64,000 nt of DNA, taken from the NCBI GenBank assembly GCA_002245135.1, contig NGBS01000016.1, positions 1 to 64,000 on the forward strand, given 5' to 3'. Every line of letters starts with the position of its first letter. Position 1 is the first letter of the stretch. The position numbers were made by a program, and so were the translations under genes. This DNA comes from Proteromonas lacertae (taxonomy: Eukaryota; Sar; Bigyra; Opalinata; Proteromonadidae). The notes under the pieces were generated by a model. It did not search any database and was not told the origin of the DNA. It saw only the letters and a list, made by a program, of their open reading frames with translations. This document shows positions 24,306 to 35,588 of this stretch, piece by piece.

Positions 24306-26814
24306 ATGAATAGAAACAAACAAATTACAGGGAAGAAGCCAACTGGACTGGTAATAAAGCCTTTTAAGAGTATATACACTAGATATTATACATTTCTGCT
24401 TAGAACCACCAACCTTACCTACTAATTTTGAAGAAGAGATATGGGCAAAATTACAGTCGGCAATTTCTGCTATATTCGAATACTCTAAGACAAATGTCTC
24501 AAGAGAAGAACTTTGTCAAGTATTCACACCTTTTATAGCTTATACCAAATAGGATGTAATGAAAATGTGTGCTCAAAATTATTCAGAATCACTGTACCAA
24601 AAACTGAAAGTATATTATTTATTATTTTTGTATAGGAACAATGTGAAATACACATAAAGAGACATATAGAAAATCTTTCAACAATAGACGACTCATACTT
24701 CCTATATCTACAAAGAGTATGTAATTAATTCATCAATTTTATAGATTCGTGAAAAATGGGATAGATTTCTAAGTCAAGTGAATAGTTTATGTAATATATT
24801 CCTATATTTAAATCAAAATTATGCAATATCTACACCAAAGTATACATCATTATATTAATCTTTCAAATAGCGTGTTACCAATCCGTGAATTATGTTTAGA
24901 TATATACTGTCATAATCTCTTGGCAGTGAATAACTCAATAACACTCACCCATATCGTCAGAAACAGTATAGAAATGATCAGAGCCTATCGAAATGGTGAA
25001 AATACTGATTTATTTTTACTGAAAAATATTGTCATAATGTTATCTACTTTAAAAATATATGAAACTTATTTCCAACAGTCCTTCCTATCAGAAACAGCTA
25101 ATTATTTCCATCAAGAATCAGATCGATTCTCTACAAATGGTACAGTTTCTCAATATATTACATATGCTGAAAACAGAATAAATATGGAAGAAAGTAGAGC
25201 AAAAGATTACTTGTTAAATACCACGAGAAAAGTATTACCCGATGTATTGAATAGAGAGTTAATAGAGAATCATGTAGCGTTTATATTGGAAGGAATAGAA
25301 GATATATTTTTGAATAACAAAAAAGATGAATTGAAGATAATCTATACTTTATTTTTAAGAATTAAAGCGATTGATAAATTAGTGGAACAGTTTGATATTT
25401 ATATTCGAAAGAATGGAGATGCGATAGTAATGGATGATACCAATACGAAGGAAATGTTACAAAAACTATTAAACTTTAAAGTACTTATTTATATTATTAT
25501 TATTATTTATATATAGGATCAACTTGATGGAATAGTTGAAGATTGTTTTTCAAATTCTTATGATTTTATTAGTGCATTAAATAAGACATATGAATTAGTA
25601 ATGAATGGAAGAGAAAATACGTATTTATTATATATATATAACATTCATAATTATTATATTATTAAAAATAGAGTCGTTTTATTATTAGCATCATACTGCG
25701 ACAATCAAATGAAGTATGGAGTAAAGAAACTATCATTCCAAGAGATGGAAATATTATTAAATAAAATAATAAAATTATTCAAACTAATTCAAGGCAAAGA
25801 TATCTTTGAGGAGAAATACAAATATGATTTAGCAAAGAGATTATTATTTGATAAATCAGTATCAAGTGATTTAGAAGAAAAAATGATATCAAAATTGAAA
25901 GAAGAATGTGGAAATGTATATACTATCAAACTCGAAGGGATTATGAAGGATATTGAATCAAGTAAAGATCTACAAAGTAGATATGAGGATGATGAACAAT
26001 ATAAAGAACATAGTGAGAAGAATAACATAAAAATGATTGTTAGAGTAATTACTCCAAGTATATCTATTATTATTATTATTATTATATAGATACTTGGCCA
26101 TCTTATAATCAACAAGAAGGACTAATACTTCCACCACAATTCGTAGATTTAATTCAAATATATGAAAAATTCTATGAAAAAGTACATCCTAGACAAAAGT
26201 TAAAATTTGTTCATACTATGAGCTATTGTATAATAGAAGCAAATTATAAATCTCAATCAAAAACAATAGAAGTATCATTATTTCAAACATTAGTTTTATT
26301 ATTGTTCAATAAGAATGATCAATTGAAATATTCTGACATTCATAATTGTATTACTATTTCAGATGATGAATTGAAGAATGTTTTGTTATCATTAGCTTGC
26401 GGTAAGTTTAAATTATTAAAAAAATCTACCAAAGGTCCAGATATATCTCCTGATGAAGTATTTACATATAATAAAGACTTCAATTGTCAACCAAATCGTA
26501 TTAAAATCAGTTCAGTTCAAACCAAAGAAGCTGTATATATATATATATATTATTATCATTATTAGAAAATTGAAAATGATGTTACTCAAAAAGCAGTCAT
26601 GTTAAACAGACAACATCAAATTGATGCATTAATTGTAAGGATAATGAAAGCTAGAAAAACACTTACTCATTCTTTATTAATAGCTGAATTGTATAATCAA
26701 TTGAAATTTCCAGTTACTCCCACTGATCTTAAGAAAAGAATAGAAAGTTTAATTGAAAGAGATTATTTAGAGAGAGATGAACATAACCAAGATGTTTATA
26801 AATATCTTGCTTAA
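24306..26814 (+). CDS. CUL4: Cullin-4, scaffold of a CRL4 ubiquitin ligase
   Basis: Ten exons with nine introns (mostly 26-51 nt) join into a complete cullin with no frame breaks. The first exons are 24,306-24,369, 24,404-24,519, 24,553-24,609, 24,636-24,716, 24,745-24,839 and 24,871-25,480. The N-terminal LVIKPFK and [12 protein letters not shown] match CUL4, not CUL1 or CUL3. Family signatures follow: [53 protein letters not shown], and the neddylation region [11 protein letters not shown] then [18 protein letters not shown] up to the YKYLA end. CUL4 binds DDB1-type adaptors at its N-terminus and RBX1 at its C-terminus. Several introns are AT or ATT repeats. The gene ends 43 bp from the convergent, shortened thiouridylase gene. 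Confidence 0.93.
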
Positions 26815-26856
26815 AATATTATTTCAAATTTGTTTTGTATATTTTTGTTTTTATAT

Positions 26857-27634
26857 TTAATAATAAAAAAATATATTAAATAAATTATATTTCCCTTTAT
26901 TATCATATACTTTACCTTTCATTGGTTGAATATATTCTTTCATAAAATCTTTAAATTTTCTTTGACCAATAAAACATATTCCATAACTGTCTTTTCTATT
27001 TGCTGCAAAGAGATTATTCTTCTTCGCTATTTCTCTCACTTGTGATTTATATAAATGACCAACAGGGAATTTCACTTTAGATAAATTTTTACCTGATATT
27101 TCACACAAGAAATAACTTTGATCTTTTATTCTATCAATTCCTCTTAATAAATTGTAATAATCATTTTCTTTTGATTTTTTATTTCTACAATAATGTCCTG
27201 TTGCTATATAATCACCATATTTTAATCCTTCTTGAAGGAAATATTTGAATTTTATTTCACGATTACATAATACATCTGGATTTGGAGTTATACCCTATGT
27301 TTTTATCAATGAATAGATTTTATACTTTTTTATAACCTTCAACCATTGGAGTAAACACATTATTCCAATATTCCTTTTCAAATTCTACAGATATTAATGG
27401 TATTTTCAATTCTTCACATACTCTCTTTGCATACAAATAATCATCTTTATTTGGACATTGACTCTGTCCTTTTTCTTCTTCAACATTCCAATTCTTCATA
27501 AACATACCTTTAACATTGTATCCCTAAAATAAGTGTAATTATTATAATACCTGTTCTTTTAGTAATAGAGCTGAAACAGATGAGTCAACACCTCCACTCA
27601 TACCTACTACAACAGTAGATATTGTTCTTTTCAT
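26857..27634 (-). CDS. MTU1: tRNA 2-thiouridylase (MTU1/MnmA family), C-terminally shortened
   Basis: The start (MKRTISTVVVGMSGGVDSS) holds the PP-loop ATP motif. Two introns, each about 27-32 nt, join KEQ to GYNVKGMFMKNW and GYKK to GITPNPDVLCN. YIATGHY, DQSYFL, FPVGHLYKSQVREIA and DSYGICFIGQRKF follow, the last with the catalytic Cys of the family. The enzyme thiolates U34 of mitochondrial or bacterial-type tRNAs. At about 239 residues it stops soon after the catalytic loop. The usual 110-150 residue central and C-terminal domains are missing, and CUL4's end lies 43 bp away, so there is no room for them. It may be a recent truncation. Confidence 0.85.
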
Positions 27635-27749
27635 TATTATCAGTTTATGTGCTCTAATCATTTCAAAAATAAGAAAAAAGAATTCTAACCCATAAAAAAA
27701 ATCATTCTACATTTTGGATGATATATATAGAAAAAAGAGGGAAATAAAA

Positions 27750-28049
27750 GTTGCCTGGAGGTAACTCTGTAATCCGAAAGGAAGGCGTGAATGGGAATTT
27801 TGAGTGATTTATTGGCGAGATAATTATTCATGGTTGATGACTTGCCTTACTCGAGCATAAAGTATAACAAGGGTAACTTGTATGAATATGAGTTTTCCTG
27901 GTTTTTAAAGAATGGGGTAAAGCGGGAGGCTGGAAACAGAGCACCGAAAACCCATCGCTTTATGTAGTGAGAAGAAAACGAGTCGGAGTGTAATAATTAT
28001 CTATAAACTGGTAAGTAACGAAGAGAGACTTATTCACTATCTCTTTTTT
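27750..28049 (+). ncRNA. SRP: Signal recognition particle RNA (7SL/SRP RNA)
   Basis: This is a GC-richer island in AT-rich DNA, about 295 nt long. The 5' Alu-domain fold can be drawn exactly. GCCT (27,753-56) pairs with AGGC (27,783-86). Helix 3 is GAG-GTAA-CTC (27,758-67). The conserved TGTAA follows (27,768-72). Helix 4 is TCC-GAAA-GGA (27,773-82). The S-domain helix 8 is equally clear at 27,930-27,945: CTG-GAAA-CAG then AGCA, followed by an A-rich strand, matching the SRP54-binding GGAAAC..AGCA signature. The 3' end runs into T6 at 28,044-49, a polymerase III stop. Fold, length and order all fit. The exact ends are inferred. Confidence 0.9.
28044..28049 (+). terminator. Polymerase III T-run terminator of the SRP RNA
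   Basis: Six T, followed by a further T6 and a T-rich tract, directly after the 3' strand of the predicted SRP RNA. Confidence 0.75.
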
Positions 28050-28147
28050 GCTTTTTTATTCTTCTTTTTTAAATAAACACAATCACATCATAAAATATAT
28101 AATCATTATTTAATATTGTTGAATTCTTTATTTCAAGTGGATTATTT

Positions 28148-28393
28148 TAATTGTTTATGATTTTGTATAAATTCTTTATCTCTCTACGAATGAAAATTCT
28201 TTCTATATACTTTGTAATTTGAGGATTTCTACTTGATCCACCAACTAATAAAAAATATTCGACATCTTTACAGGAAATATTGGTTTTTTAAAATGTTTCA
28301 TTTAAAATAATATTTGTTTGTTAAAATACATCTGAATATAATCTACTTAAATCAGTTCATGTTTTTTTAATTTTCATAACTTTACATTTCATT
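28148..28393 (-). pseudogene. Hsp70 gene relic (end of the ATPase domain)
   Basis: On the minus strand a short stretch reads as the end of the Hsp70 nucleotide-binding domain: LSRLYSDVF, ILNETF, then KDVEYFLLVGGSSRNPQI and TKYIERIF. The phosphate-loop block LVGGSSR-x-P is unmistakable. Three TAA/TGA stops interrupt it and the protein ends 20 residues later, so only a fragment of about 80 residues is left. Nothing of the rest of Hsp70 is visible nearby. It fills the spacer between the SRP RNA and the NTPase gene at 28,438. Confidence 0.75.
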
Positions 28394-28437
28394 TGATTAT
28401 TATAATAAATTGAAAGGTATAGTTATCATTTTTTTGA

Positions 28438-31400
28438 ATGAGCTTTAAGTTTTTGTTAAAGTATAATTTTCTAAATCAGTTGAGATTATTGAAAGATGGT
28501 GAAGAATATAAGCTTAGCCATAAATCAACAAAGTCTTTTATCTTAATCAGAGATTGTTATGTAGATATATATAACGAGATGAAAAGATTAATACAAAAAA
28601 CGAATGAAACACATTTACAGAAATATCAAAATTGTTTTTTAATTTATGGGAATGAAAAAGTAGGTAAATCTACTTTGTGTTGTTTTTTGGCATATTGCAT
28701 GAACAATATTAAGGAGTTTGATAAGTATAATATAATAGTTTATGGAATGAGTAAAGTGGAGAATAAGCAGTATACTTACTATTGTAGATTGGCTTATACA
28801 AATGAATTTGTAGCATTCGAAAAAATTCCTGATTTTAAAAAGAATACAATAATTATTGATGATAATGTACAAATTCGAGAGGATGATTATAGTGATTGTG
28901 CTATAATCATAATGATAAGTTCACCAGATGCAGATAAGTACAAGATTATGGCTAATAAAAGAGCACCCATTCAATTTTACATACCACAGTTTAGCAAAAA
29001 AGAGTTGGATATAATTGTCAGTAAAAGCAAAAAAGGTGAAGAAAGAAACAGGATATTAACAGAAGCAATTGCATATGGATATAATTTACAAGCCTGTAAT
29101 AGATTAGAAAAACTAGGTGAATATATTAGAAAACATGGAACTGATGCAAGTCAATTTCCGTTATATATCCCTCCTAAATATGAAGAATCGCTCTTTATTT
29201 ATGACACTAACCAATTTAATATCATCCCTGACAAATTGAGGTATATATCCACAGAAATAGAAAAATATATACTGAATCATTACTTTAATACAAAAGACAG
29301 TTTTAAAATATTACACAATGTATTAACAGATAAGTTATTGAATGAAATACATCCAAAGATTTTTGAAAGGATGTGCCACATTATTTTTGAAGATGGTGAC
29401 TTTATAGATAAAGAATTAAATGATATATTGATGTTTTATTTACCTAAGAATAGAGAATATTCAAGGGATTTATTCTCATTCCTTACATATCTTCAGCAGG
29501 TTGATAAATTTAAATATTGTGATTCAAATTCAATTAAGAATTGTAGAATCATGAAAGCTTCATATGAAAGTGGAAGAATAAAAGATGGAAAAGTAGATGA
29601 TGGAATAATAGAAAATGCTATTATAGTGACTGACAAAGAATTAGGTCTTTTAACTCAGTACAATGAAATTAAAAACTGTGTAATGAAAGATCTGACAATA
29701 TCAAATGGAAATATAACAGACGGTGTAATTGTAAAAGGTGAAGTTGAAGGTGGAGTAATGTTTGAGTGCATTTATGTAGATTTTGGTAATATTAGTAATT
29801 TCCCAGCTATAGATGGATGTATTATTAACAAATTCAGTATAACAGGAGTTATAATGACAATATCCAATTCACATGCAACTAAAAACACAGTAATAACACT
29901 ACTTAGTGTATTATTTATAGAATTATACTTAAATAGTTGTTATATAATTATCATAAAGCAGATATAATCAATCATTTGAGAAGTATTAGAATTGATGATG
30001 CTAAAGGTAAAGATATTTTTGCAAAAGCACTATATCTTAATGGTTTCATTCCACAGAAGAAAAAAGAAAGTATAATAAAAGAAATGAGTGAAAGAAAGAG
30101 ACTATTTCATGAGAGTTATGTATAATATATAGTATTAATATATACATAATTCTGTAGTTTTTAATAAATGAACTTAATAATAGAAGAAAAGAATTCATAT
30201 ATAAAAATAAGCAAGGAGGTAAAAACAAAGTAGTTGATATATTTAAAGATGTTAAAGATCATTTTTTAAATGTTGAAAACAGTGATAATGCAATTTATAA
30301 TAGATTGATTGAATGTGAAAATGATTTACCAGATCTGAAAGATGAATCAATTAGTATTACGAATGATATTAATGAATATGAAAAAGAAATGAATAAACTT
30401 AAAGAATTAGATGAAGATAAAACATCTATTGATAATTTAGATAAAGAAATTAAAAAATTAAAAAAAATAAAAGAGAAGAAGAATAAAAACATCAAAATAA
30501 TGGAAAGAGATCTCAGTACATATACAGAATTGATACCAAAACTTAAACGACTCAATAATAAAGTGAAAGCTATGATCAAAAATAATAAATTATTCGCAGA
30601 TTTAGAAGATTATTTAATTGATGTCATATATCACGAGAAGAATACAGACAAAGAGAAAATGACCAAAGAGATTCTGGATGTATATATTTATGTATTTTTA
30701 TTTTCATCATAGTCGATTAAAAAAGAAATAAAATCATTGACAGATAGTAAAAAGGATAAATTTTTAAGAAAATTAGAGAATTGTAACCCAATATTTAATA
30801 TTGTGTTTGCTTCATACAAACATGATAAAGTAGAGACGAAACTTGAAGAAGGTGATACAGGGTTTGGACATTATGGAATATTTGTAGACATAATGACACA
30901 AGAAATGAACAAAGCATACAAGTGGATAGAACTAAAAAGTCAAAAAGTAATAATTTCTATAAAATCAAAACGATTAAGATTTTCCACCTGTAATATGAAT
31001 TCTAAATTATTCGATGACTATTTGGCATATTTAGAAAATATAGATGAGTTTAAACAATTTACCGAGAATAAACTATTTACCGAGAATAAACAAATGAGTG
31101 TCAATTTGAAAGGATATTCAGATACTTTAATAGATTTAATACCAAGCAAGGTTATAGAAAAAAGAATAAAACATAATTATGGAATATGTGAAACAATTAT
31201 TAAGGAAATAAGTGAAGGCATTAATGATGTTGGCATTGAGAAAGATTCAAAAGGTTCAAAAGATCTATTACTTGAGAAATGGAAAAAACTGGATGATAAT
31301 ATAGAATTAGATTATGATAATTCATATATAAGTCAATTAAAGTCAAAAATTGAAAAATTAGAAAAAGGTGATGTAATTAATTTAGATGATGCAATAAATC

Positions 31401-33884
31401 ATTTAAATGAAATAAATAAAAATATTAAATCATACAGTAAAAGTCGCAAAAGTATATATATTTATCTGTTATGTAAATAATAGCCAGTAATTCTATATGT
31501 AAAGTATTTGGAGATAAGAGTCCAAATTATGCAGATGGTGGTAGAACAATAGAAATTAAATGTGATATTTACCAATATCCTGAAAAGAAGGTGTTTATCA
31601 GAAATGTATATAAAGAAATATGGAAAGAATTGAAGCATCATATTTTATGTTATAAATTAGGTGATATGATAGACTGTAATGACTTAGATAAAATAAATAA
31701 AATCTGTAAAGAATTGGGTATTGGCAATGTTACAAAAGAAAATGCAAAGCAAAGAATTGATAAATATAAGCATAATGAAGATGCTTTACCTATATTATTG
31801 AGAGGAAATCCAGGTTGTGGAAAGACTTCGTTTATTATATATATCATACAAAGTATTATAGAGTTAAAAGGAAATATGGATAATGATATTAAAGTAGCAA
31901 TATTCAAAGCTGGTGAAAAATACCAATTAGAAGGTAATAAAGTGATAGACATTATAGATGCATACTTCGATATTGCTATATGTGATTCGTATGATATTCA
32001 AAGTGATGATTGTAACGCTTCTATAGTATTATATGTAACTTCACCAGATAATAAAAACTATTCCTCTTTTAATGCTTCAACCTATAATAAATTATGGTTT
32101 TATATGGATGTATTTGATGAAAAAGAAATAGCAGACTGGGAAATCCTCTGTTTACCTACTGAATTGAGAGATGTAGCAAGTAAATATAATAAAAGATATG
32201 GAAATGTTCCAAGACATATTTATTATGCAGCAATATATGATGTATGTTATAAAGATGATTATTGGATGAAAATTTATACGAAAGGTATTAAAAGAATAGT
32301 AGGTAATCTTGGTTACATGAAATTTCTAATGAAATATTTATATCCATGTAAATCAGCAGATGAAAAAATATCAAAAAGAGAAACAGATGTTTTTGACAGT
32401 ACTTTATGTCATTATATAGTCAAATATTCAATTCCCTTTAAAGATGAAGTGAATAAAATAAAATATTATGATAGAATCAATGAAGATCGAATGGAGTTTA
32501 TATCTGATGAAGTATATGATTTTATTTTTGAATGTATACAACACAAGGCAAATAAAGATGATGTTAAAGAAATTCAAAATTTATTCAATGAATTGTATAA
32601 TAATAATATAAAGAATGAACTTTTTCTACTGTTATTCAGAGAATTAGTTTGGTATAACTGTTTATACAATATCGATCAGATAGTTACAACAATCAATAAA
32701 AAGAAAATATCAATAGTAGAAAAATTTCGTGATAATTATGAATTTGAGATATTTAAATCCTTTTTTAAAGGAGATAAATATTCTATTAATAATAACCAGT
32801 ATTGTTTAGTTCATTTAGCTACTCTTGAAAATCGAGAAATGATATATTTAATGAATAATACTATAATACATGTAATTAATGATAATAGAAATGTATTAGA
32901 ATGTGATAATCAAATAAAAGAATGTATAAATGGTTTGAAAGAAAAAATGAGTTTTAGAAATATGTATTACATTGTAGTATCAATTAAACAGAAAGAAATA
33001 GTTACAAACACTCAATCTACATCTTCATTATCTCCTCAATCTAAAGTAATAGTGTGTTATTATGACAATGATGTATTAGCCTATTTTAAAGCCTTTGATG
33101 ATTTAGGATTTAAAGTAATAGTAGAAGAAGGAGATGAAAACTGTTTATTCCGTTCAATAAGTCGTCAAGTCTATGGAACTCCAGAACATTACATGGATGT
33201 AAGAATGAAGTATATGTATATTTTTTTCATTTTTTAGATGCAAATATATGGAAAAATGCAGAAAAGAAAAAGCAATAGATGGAACTTGGGGTGATAATCC
33301 AGAAATTCAAGCATGTTGCAAACTTTATAATCGACCAATCGAAGTTTGGACATATGAAAAAGGAATTGGTGTAAGAAAAATAATGACATTTCATAATGGT
33401 ACAGAACAATATCCAATTAGATTAAGTTATATTAATGGCAATCATTATAATCCATTAGCTACTGAAGGATATAATAATTGTTATATTACATTTCCACTTG
33501 AAGAATATGAAAATAATATATTATCATCAATTACTGCAACATCACCAGAGACAGTTGAAATGGATGATGAATTATTAACTGTATCATTGAAAGAGAGTCT
33601 AGATATTTCAAAGGAAAATGTGAAGGTAGATTCTTTTGATGTATATAAATATTTTATTTATTATTTAGAACCAACCACCTCCTCCACCTACATCTTCATC
33701 TTCTTCTGTAACATTCCCACTAAAAGTTGAATCTCAGATTCAAAATAATGACATTACATATTATAAATATGAATTTGGTAATGAAATATATGGAAGTAGT
33801 ATTAATATTATAATTGATAATTCAATAAATTCATCACTTTCAAATAAAAAAGTGAATGAAAATAAAAGAAAACTTAAAAAATAA
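28438..33884 (+). CDS. Giant Crinkler/RHS-like double-NTPase protein with C-terminal OTU deubiquitinase domain (paralogue B)
   Basis: Seven exons (28,438-29,907; 29,937-30,119; 30,158-30,679; 30,713-31,451; 31,484-33,209; 33,238-33,640; 33,669-33,884) sum to exactly 5,259 nt, 1,752 residues, with no frame break. NTPase 1 has R-D-C-Y, Walker A GNEKVGKST and ISSPDADKY. A long charged linker, probably helical, follows. NTPase 2 has R-N-V-Y-K-E, Walker A GNPGCGKTS and VTSPDNKNY. The end carries an OTU Cys-protease domain: GDENCLFRSISRQVYG with the catalytic Asp/Cys, G-T-W-G-D-N-P-E-I-Q-A, and NGNHYNPL with the catalytic His. It is therefore a likely active deubiquitinase joined to regulatory ATPases. 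A Pro/Ser-rich tail follows. It parallels the gene at 4049-9080, which lacks the OTU part. An effector or conflict role is inferred from the families. Confidence 0.85.
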
Positions 33885-34081
33885 AGAGATTATATTATTA
33901 TTGTTTTGATTTTCTTTATTCTTTGTCACATAATATAAAAAGATTAAATTTTGGATATTCAAACAGTAATCAAGTTATTTTTATTGATTTATTCTATTCT
34001 ATGATTATTTTTATATTCATATCAACTCTCTCACAAACAAATACATTTTCAATATTTTCAATAATATTATTTTCTAGTTCA

Positions 34082-35393
34082 TTAAACCAAAGGTTGGTTT
34101 AATTGTTGTTCAGCTGTTACATTACCACTTCCATTACCTCCACTTACATCTACTGATTTATTAGACATTTTCTTCTTGATTTCAAGGAATGTAACTACAG
34201 CTATACAGATAAATAATAAACCACCAACTGTTGATAAAATTGCTATTCCTGTTGCTGTTATTGGTTTTAATTCACTTCTATTCATAAATATATAAATAAT
34301 ATATAAAATACATTTCATTCATTTCAAGTGTATTACTATTGATTTCATACCAAGGGAATTTCCATTCATCAGGCAATCCCATATGAGGTAAATCACTAAA
34401 TGGAGACTTTGAAAATACAAATGCAGGTTGTTGATCATAAGTTGGACCAGATATTATATTAGCAGACATATCACGTTTATATAATGTATAACTTGTTAAT
34501 TTTACATCTAAACCACCATGATTTCTTAATCCCCAACCACCAACTGGATAAATACCATTTGGATCATTCAAATCACCTCTCATTGAGATGGCAAAACTGG
34601 CAGTATAAGCAGGAGTACAATTACATCGAGAGTATTCATCATTTTTGAAATCATTATATCTCATTATTCTTCTCATTGAAGGTAAATCTTTTACATTCAC
34701 ATGATCTCGTTTAAATATTTTTGCTCGAGGATTTTTATCATAAGTATAATAATCATCAACTTTCTCCATTCCTGTTGCATTTGATAATATTCTTATTTCA
34801 GGATACATTGCAGAATTGTAAGATGGATAATAACTTTGATTTCGTAATACATAAGTTAAATCTCTTACATCATTATATCCTGGTATTTGTTCTGTTACAT
34901 ATAATAAACCATCTTCTAATGTCTTTTCTCCTGGTTTGAATAAATTCATATTTAATACCATGTATTGATTACAATATAATCCATTATTATATTTTCCATA
35001 ATAATTACCCCAATTTTCTCCATTGGTGGATAATCGATTAGCTAACATTGTTCTCATCCATACTGATAATTGTTCAGCTTTGATTTCACTGTATAAAGAT
35101 GTGTTTGAATTACCTATTGTTGTTTCTTGAACTACTAAGCCTTGACTTAACATATAGAAATCATCGAAACTGTATAAGTAACTTGGATAAGAAGCCATTG
35201 AGATTTTTCTACCTGGAACTATTTCTTTATTTGTTGAAGATCTGTGATAAGGGAAATCATATACTTTCCAAATACGAGTCATTGTATTAAATCGATACCA
35301 GGATTCTTGAGCAATGTAAATATCAGAAAAATCATCTAATACTTTGATTAAAGCACTACAATAATCTGCATCTGTTGGTTTATTCTTCTTCAT
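34082..35393 (-). CDS. Phospholipase B-like hydrolase, short at the N-terminus and with a C-terminal membrane anchor
   Basis: Two exons (35,393-34,312 and 34,277-34,082) encode 425 residues. The core matches PLBD/lamina-ancestor proteins, N-terminal-nucleophile hydrolases of lysosomes: DYCSALIKVL with the nucleophile Cys, W-x5-M-x-R-I-W-K-V-Y, EQIPGY, YYPSYNSAMYPEI, RCNCTPAYTASFAISMRGDL, GGLDVKLTSY and SGPTYDQQPAFVFS. Family proteins usually have a signal peptide and 200 or more residues before the Cys. Here only 11 residues precede it and no upstream exon is visible. The second exon adds a single membrane helix (ILSTVGGLLFICIAVVTFL) and a basic-then-polar tail, unlike the soluble family norm. 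The missing N-terminus could lie in exons I cannot see. Confidence 0.8.
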
Positions 35394-35588
35394 AAATTAC
35401 ACTGTTTATATCAATATTCAACAATCATCATGATATTTCATCTTCATAAAGCATATTACAGGAATTTATACAACAATATAATCTGTGATAAAGGTATTTA
35501 GGATGTTTTTCATCTTTTTAATTTTTGGGTTATTCAAAATTTTGATAAAAATCGAATTTCGTTATTTTTGTTTTATATTTACATAAAG

